DNA of 8,833 bases, taken from Deltaproteobacteria bacterium (GTDB taxonomy: Bacteria; Desulfobacterota; GWC2-55-46; S146-70). The position numbers were made by a program, and so were the translations under genes. This document shows positions 5,385 through 8,833 of the stretch, piece after piece (the stretch's first letter is position 1; each line of letters opens with the position of its first letter). Location: positions 1 through 8,833 of the forward strand of contig WGFD01000149.1 of the NCBI GenBank assembly GCA_015492395.1. Direction: 5' to 3'. Under the pieces are notes generated by a model. The model searched no databases and was not told the origin of the DNA. It saw only the letters and a program-made list of their open reading frames with translations.

Positions 5385-7526
5385 TTATTCCCCTCCGTGT
5401 GTGATGGGGCCGCTTCCGGTAGCGACCCCTGCAAATTCGTGACGTAATACCTTTGTCCCATCGAAGGTGCCTCTCTCCAGCCTGCCGCCCCCTTGGAAGA
5501 CGAGGTAACCCTTCGATGTCAGGTGAGGAATCCTTCTAGCTATCCTTGCCATCTCCTCCCTGTCCAGCCCGCCCGCTATCAGGCAGATGGTCTTCTCAAC
5601 GTCATAGGGGTTTTTAATGGCCAACACCGCAACAGTCCCGTCCGGTCTGTATGACCTGCCGTTTACTATGATGCGTCCGGGCTCGATCTCAAACCCCTTT
5701 GGGAGGTATTTTGCGATGGAACTGAAGAGAAGGTTCTCAACCGGTCCCCCGACGATAAGCACGGATCTTTCCTTGATATACTGGAGGCTTGCCTTGTCAT
5801 CTGGTATGGACTGTAAGCCGTAGTCCTTTACAAGGCTATGGATTAGGGGACGGTATCTTGCCCCACCTTCCTTCCCGCCGGGTACTATTACGGCTCCTGC
5901 CCTGTCTCCAAAGAACCCGGCGAGGGACGGAGGCACTTCTTCATGTGACAGGATCCTGAAGTTATCGAAGTTCGGGTCCACCTCCACGGAGAGCGCCTCC
6001 TTGCCGACCACCAGCTCCACCTCTTTTTCTTTACCGTCAAGCCGTATCCTCTCCCAGAGCTCTCCTCCGCCCGGCGTTTCGATACGTATGGGCAGGTCGA
6101 GCATATAAGGGGGAGTCTTCTGTGACAATTTGAGAATAATCGAATGCTCATCGTCTTTAGATACCTGTTTTGCCCACTCCAGAGTTATTTCCGGACCGCC
6201 GCTCCTTTCAAGCCACTGCGTGAAGAACCAGCCCAGACCTCTCCCGGATACCCTTTCGAAGGCCCTCTTTATGTCGATCCATGATGCTCTCTTGAAGGCG
6301 TTGTTTTTGAAGAATTCCCGTAAGCCGCTGTAGAAAAGGTCGTCGCCGAGGAGCCTTCTTAACATATGGAATACCATGGCCCCCTTGTTGTACCCTACGG
6401 CCCGTGAGGAGGGCTTGGTCGCATCCAGGAAGGCCGCAAGGGGGATCGCCTCCTCTCCGGCATAGCTTTTATAGTTGATCAGCATCTTCTTCCTGTATCT
6501 TCTCCCCTCTTCACTTCCCTTCCTTGCCGCGTACAGGTGGTCGGCGGTGTAGGTCGTCAGCGCTTCGGCCCAGTTACCGTGCCTTGTGTCCGGCAATACG
6601 GAGTTCCCCCACCAGCTGTGTGCTATTTCATGGCCCAAGGATGTATCCGGTATGAAGGGTAGTCTGATTATATCGGAGCCCAGGAGGGTATATGACGGCA
6701 TGCCGTAACCCGTAGGCAGGAAGCTCTCTACAACGGCGAACTTTTCAAATGGATATGGGGGGAACAGCTCCCTGTAGAGGTCGAGGTACCACTTTACCTT
6801 CTCTATGTACAAATTGGAGAGTTCCTTATCCTTCGTAAATAGGAATGTATAGATATCCACACCTCTGTGGCGCTCGGAGTCCACTTTATAGCGTCCAACC
6901 ATCAGGTTTACGCCCTCGACCGGCTTATCGGTCTTCCATCGGTTTACGGTCCCTCCTGCGGATTCCTCTCTTCCCAGCCACCTTCCCTCCATGACGGCGT
7001 CAAATCCCGCCGGCGTCCTTACGGTGACGTCAAAGAGGCTGAGGGTATCTTTGGCCCATGGAAACCAGAAGGATGAGGCCGGCAGATAGGCGCCTTCTTT
7101 GCCGATTACCCCGTCCGCCACGTAGGCGACCCCCCTCCTTATCCCTTCTCTCGCCGCCGATATGTCCGGGAAGGTGGTATGGAAGGATACCTTGATGGTC
7201 TTTGAGGTACGTCCCTTCTCCGTGTCTATATCCAGTGAAAAGGGGATATCTATCTCCTTCCTGCCCCCGTTAGGGGAGGTGTTTATGGAGAATTCCATGA
7301 GGGCGCCGTCCATCTCCACCCTGTCTATGGTGGATGTCTTGCCTGATATCAGGCGCAAAGGGGAACGTGTCACATCTGTGATGAAGACCGTTCCGCCTAC
7401 CAGGCGTCCTTCCAAATCGACAGTTACATCCAGCCTGTAGGCGGGAGTGTCCCTTGGTCCGGCGAAGCAGGACGTGGTCGAGAGTGCCATGAGGAGTAAT
7501 ATGGATATTATGGGTCTGTATACCAT
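5385..7526 (-). CDS. secreted M1-like zinc metallopeptidase (gluzincin)
   Basis: This 713-residue protein starts with a short basic end and a hydrophobic segment (IISILLLMALSTTSCFA), a signal peptide with cleavage near residue 22-23. Cys20 offers only a poor lipobox, so periplasmic or outer-membrane placement is open. A beta-rich N-terminal domain (about 25-235) resembles M1 aminopeptidases. The catalytic domain has HEIAH (299-303; zinc ligands His299 and His303, general base Glu300) and NWAEALTTY with the third ligand Glu321. The transition-state tyrosine is Tyr379 in YNKGAMVFHMLRRLLGD. The GAMEN exopeptidase motif of classical M1 enzymes is replaced by GYGMPSYT (273-280), so aminopeptidase specificity should not be assumed. 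Seventeen residues separate His303 from Glu321, one fewer than in classical M1 enzymes. The last 170 residues or so form an extra domain of unknown role. The start is ATG 7526, preceded by a weak AAGG. It precedes mnmG by 30 bp. Confidence 0.88.
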   Translation of the reverse strand: MVYRPIISILLLMALSTTSCFAGPRDTPAYRLDVTVDLEGRLVGGTVFITDVTRSPLRLISGKTSTIDRVEMDGALMEFSINTSPNGGRKEIDIPFSLDIDTEKGRTSKTIKVSFHTTFPDISAAREGIRRGVAYVADGVIGKEGAYLPASSFWFPWAKDTLSLFDVTVRTPAGFDAVMEGRWLGREESAGGTVNRWKTDKPVEGVNLMVGRYKVDSERHRGVDIYTFLFTKDKELSNLYIEKVKWYLDLYRELFPPYPFEKFAVVESFLPTGYGMPSYTLLGSDIIRLPFIPDTSLGHEIAHSWWGNSVLPDTRHGNWAEALTTYTADHLYAARKGSEEGRRYRKKMLINYKSYAGEEAIPLAAFLDATKPSSRAVGYNKGAMVFHMLRRLLGDDLFYSGLREFFKNNAFKRASWIDIKRAFERVSGRGLGWFFTQWLERSGGPEITLEWAKQVSKDDEHSIILKLSQKTPPYMLDLPIRIETPGGGELWERIRLDGKEKEVELVVGKEALSVEVDPNFDNFRILSHEEVPPSLAGFFGDRAGAVIVPGGKEGGARYRPLIHSLVKDYGLQSIPDDKASLQYIKERSVLIVGGPVENLLFSSIAKYLPKGFEIEPGRIIVNGRSYRPDGTVAVLAIKNPYDVEKTICLIAGGLDREEMARIARRIPHLTSKGYLVFQGGGRLERGTFDGTKVLRHEFAGVATGSGPITHGGE

Positions 7527-7657
7527 AACAAGGCCTTGGAGTCTTGAGGCAACGATGACGATATGGTTAGGGTAACAGGCTTTGATAGTCCTGGTAAAGG
7601 ATTTTCACATACAGATAAAGGCTTGCGGGCCTTGGAGGGTTGACGGCGATGTAGTAT

Positions 7658-7681
7658 GGCGCGGCGTTGCGGTATCGCGCC
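7658..7681. repeat. inverted repeat, GGCGCG/CGCGCC hairpin
   Basis: GGCGCG (7658-7663) is the reverse complement of CGCGCC (7676-7681), separated by 12 bases. The stem is entirely G-C. On the minus strand it would sit in the peptidase leader. No T-run follows on either strand, so it is not an obvious intrinsic terminator. Confidence 0.4.
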
Positions 7682-7735
7682 GCAGTGAAGTGAGCTGGAG
7701 AAACGCCTTCGTGTGGTTAAGACGAAAGAGCGCTA

Positions 7736-7750
7736 AGCACCGCGGGTGCT
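7736..7750. repeat. inverted repeat, AGCACC/GGTGCT hairpin
   Basis: AGCACC (7736-7741) pairs perfectly with GGTGCT (7745-7750) around a three-base GCG loop. A neighbouring palindrome AGCGCT lies at 7729-7734. On the minus strand it is followed by a loosely T-rich stretch, which is a weak terminator candidate at best. Confidence 0.4.
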
Positions 7751-8300
7751 GGAAATGAGGAAAGTGGGCGTAGAGATAAAGGAGACCCGGGCCCACTGGG
7801 AAGGCGAATTGATCTTTCATAGAATCCATCCCTTCCTCAAATCTATTGACAGCGGCGAGGCCATTTGAGTAGAGTAGTTTCATGCCGAGAAGATCGGGAA
7901 CTATCCTGTCCAGCCACCCTTATCATACCGTTCGAAGAGGCTGCAACAGGCAAGTGGTTTTTGCAGCCGCAGGAGTCTGTCTTTACCACATCGAAAACCT
8001 TAAGGGATGAAAGGAGATATGTGGCTGTGAGGTATATGCGCAGTATCTCATGAAGGGCCGTATACCTCTCAGGGGTGGAAGGAACGAGCGGAGTGCTGCA
8101 GGAAGGCCGGTATGGATCCGCCCGAAACATATAAATATCTCTTTGCGTGTGGTCGATATATAAAACTCAGCTCCGCGAGGGGATATTGTATGATGATGGA
8201 GCCGGAGAGGTACGTAGGGTGGTTCAGTTATGGACTATAAGGTGGGAGTGGGATTATGATAAGACAGGTAGTTCGGAGGACAGTAGAAACCGGAGGCAGG

Positions 8301-8833
8301 ATGAGTCAGTTTCGCCCTTTCATGGGCCGCTGTATAAAGTGGGGTAGTGGTTCGAATCGCCGGGTGTCCTCCTTGCCGGCCGTCATTATGATGGTTGCGG
8401 CGTTGGTTGTTCCGGCCCGTCCCGCTCCCTCGGTGATGGTGCCTGTGACTGCCCGCGCGGCAGGGGAGCCGGGAGAGCAGTGGGTGAACCATATGCAGGC
8501 GGGCATCGCCTCGCGGGAGTACAGAGTAAATCTGAGTGGTGGGAAATTGCAGGCTCCCAACCGTGCGCATAATCTCAGGCTTTACTTCGACACCGGGGGT
8601 ATTACTTTGAAAGACCGCACCGCTCCTGGCGGTCCCGAACTGCTCAGGCTCGGACATGCCGGGATAGGCAGGTGCAAGGACAGGAGGGAGCAAGAGAGGG
8701 TTTCCCGCTTCCGTTCCTGCAAGGAGCTTATCGGTTCAGCCGGTGATGTGAAGGTGCTCCGGGATGGGAGCCGGGTGGAGATAAGGAGAGAGGGGTTCTC
8801 CGAGTGGTTTGTAAACGGTCCGCGGGGGGTGGA
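8301..8833 (+). CDS. large exported surface protein, N-terminal fragment
   Basis: The frame is open from its start to the window edge, so 177 residues of an unfinished protein are seen. ATG 8301 is preferred because GGAGG (8292-8296) sits four bases before it; ATG 8256, in the same frame, is a weaker alternative that adds 15 residues. Residues 1-44 look like a signal peptide: a basic region (RPFMGRCIKWGSGSNRR) and a hydrophobic core (LPAVIMMVAALVVPA). The mature part contains LQAPNRAHNLRLYFDTGGI (83-101), ELLRLGHAGIGR (113-124), VEIRREGFSEWFVNGPRG (159-176). From memory of the family, the set APNRxHxLRxYF... and EW(F/Y)xNGPRG is typical of the N-terminal module of very large exported proteins with FG-GAP/VCBS-like repeats. 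The repeats themselves would lie outside the window, so the full-length identity is inferred. The long spacer upstream should carry its promoter. Confidence 0.7.
   Translation, partial: MSQFRPFMGRCIKWGSGSNRRVSSLPAVIMMVAALVVPARPAPSVMVPVTARAAGEPGEQWVNHMQAGIASREYRVNLSGGKLQAPNRAHNLRLYFDTGGITLKDRTAPGGPELLRLGHAGIGRCKDRREQERVSRFRSCKELIGSAGDVKVLRDGSRVEIRREGFSEWFVNGPRGV

Larger units (their letters stand above)
7527..8255. other. long divergent spacer without a convincing gene
   Basis: This stretch of about 730 bp separates the minus-strand peptidase operon from the plus-strand exported-protein gene, so both sets of promoters should lie here. Frames of 60-95 codons exist on both strands, but none has both a ribosome binding site and a recognisable product. 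The best protein-like scrap is on the minus strand at 7919-7815 (see findings). A TTGACA at 7846-7851 is followed 18 bp later by TAGAGT, a weak plus-strand promoter candidate. AT-rich runs (CATATAAATATC near 8128-8139, GATATATAAAAC near 8154-8165) could hold the start-site region for the rightmost gene. Confidence 0.5.

Noticed and set aside
7754..7768. GAGGAAAGT, resembling part of the RNase P RNA core
   Set aside because: None of the other conserved RNase P segments occurs at the expected distances.
7843..8130. A 95-codon minus-strand frame
   Set aside because: No ribosome binding site, low-complexity and proline/serine-rich residues at its start, and no recognisable motif; likely a chance frame.
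8348..8362. GGTTCGAATC, resembling the T-loop of a tRNA
   Set aside because: The flanking bases do not form a five-pair T stem, no anticodon or acceptor arm is found around it, and it lies in the signal-peptide coding region of the rightmost gene.

Overview
The window looks like part of the chromosome of a Gram-negative bacterium. It joins a conserved housekeeping block to decaying accessory DNA. The evidence is an RpoS/RpoD-type sigma factor remnant, a BTAD-type regulator tail, a secreted M1-like metallopeptidase, and the N-terminus of a large exported protein. This mix is common in Thermodesulfobacteriota (former Deltaproteobacteria) and Nitrospirota, but that placement is an inference, not something the sequence proves.

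Left part (1-2735, plus strand): the C-terminal tail of a BTAD transcriptional regulator comes first, then a gene-poor stretch. Next is a heavily frameshifted sigma-70 family gene (about 620-1465) in which regions 1.2, 2, 3 and 4 can still be read in alternating frames. A small stand-alone receiver-like protein lacking most catalytic residues and any output domain follows. Last is a short two-repeat LGFP protein. The sigma remnant and the LGFP gene are each preceded by the same compact module: two TGTAAGA half-sites exactly 11 bp apart, 7 bp, then TAAA(A/C)TGATA. This is the layout of an activator-dependent promoter of the PhoB/OmpR type. Between the second module and the LGFP gene lies a leader of about 200 nt with nested stems and a mutually exclusive alternative stem.

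Middle part (2736-7526, minus strand): a probable operon of a secreted M1-like (gluzincin) metallopeptidase, mnmG (gidA) and rsmG (gidB). MnmG and RsmG modify tRNA and 16S rRNA. The usual downstream parAB pair is absent; rsmG converges instead on the accessory LGFP gene.

Right part (7527-8833): a divergent spacer of about 730 bp has no convincing gene but contains two good hairpins and a possible gene scrap. It is followed by the 5' end of a plus-strand gene for a large exported protein that runs off the window.

The most interesting signals are the duplicated promoter module and the leader RNA behind its second copy. Together with the sigma remnant and the receiver-like protein they suggest a small regulatory island, part of which has decayed.
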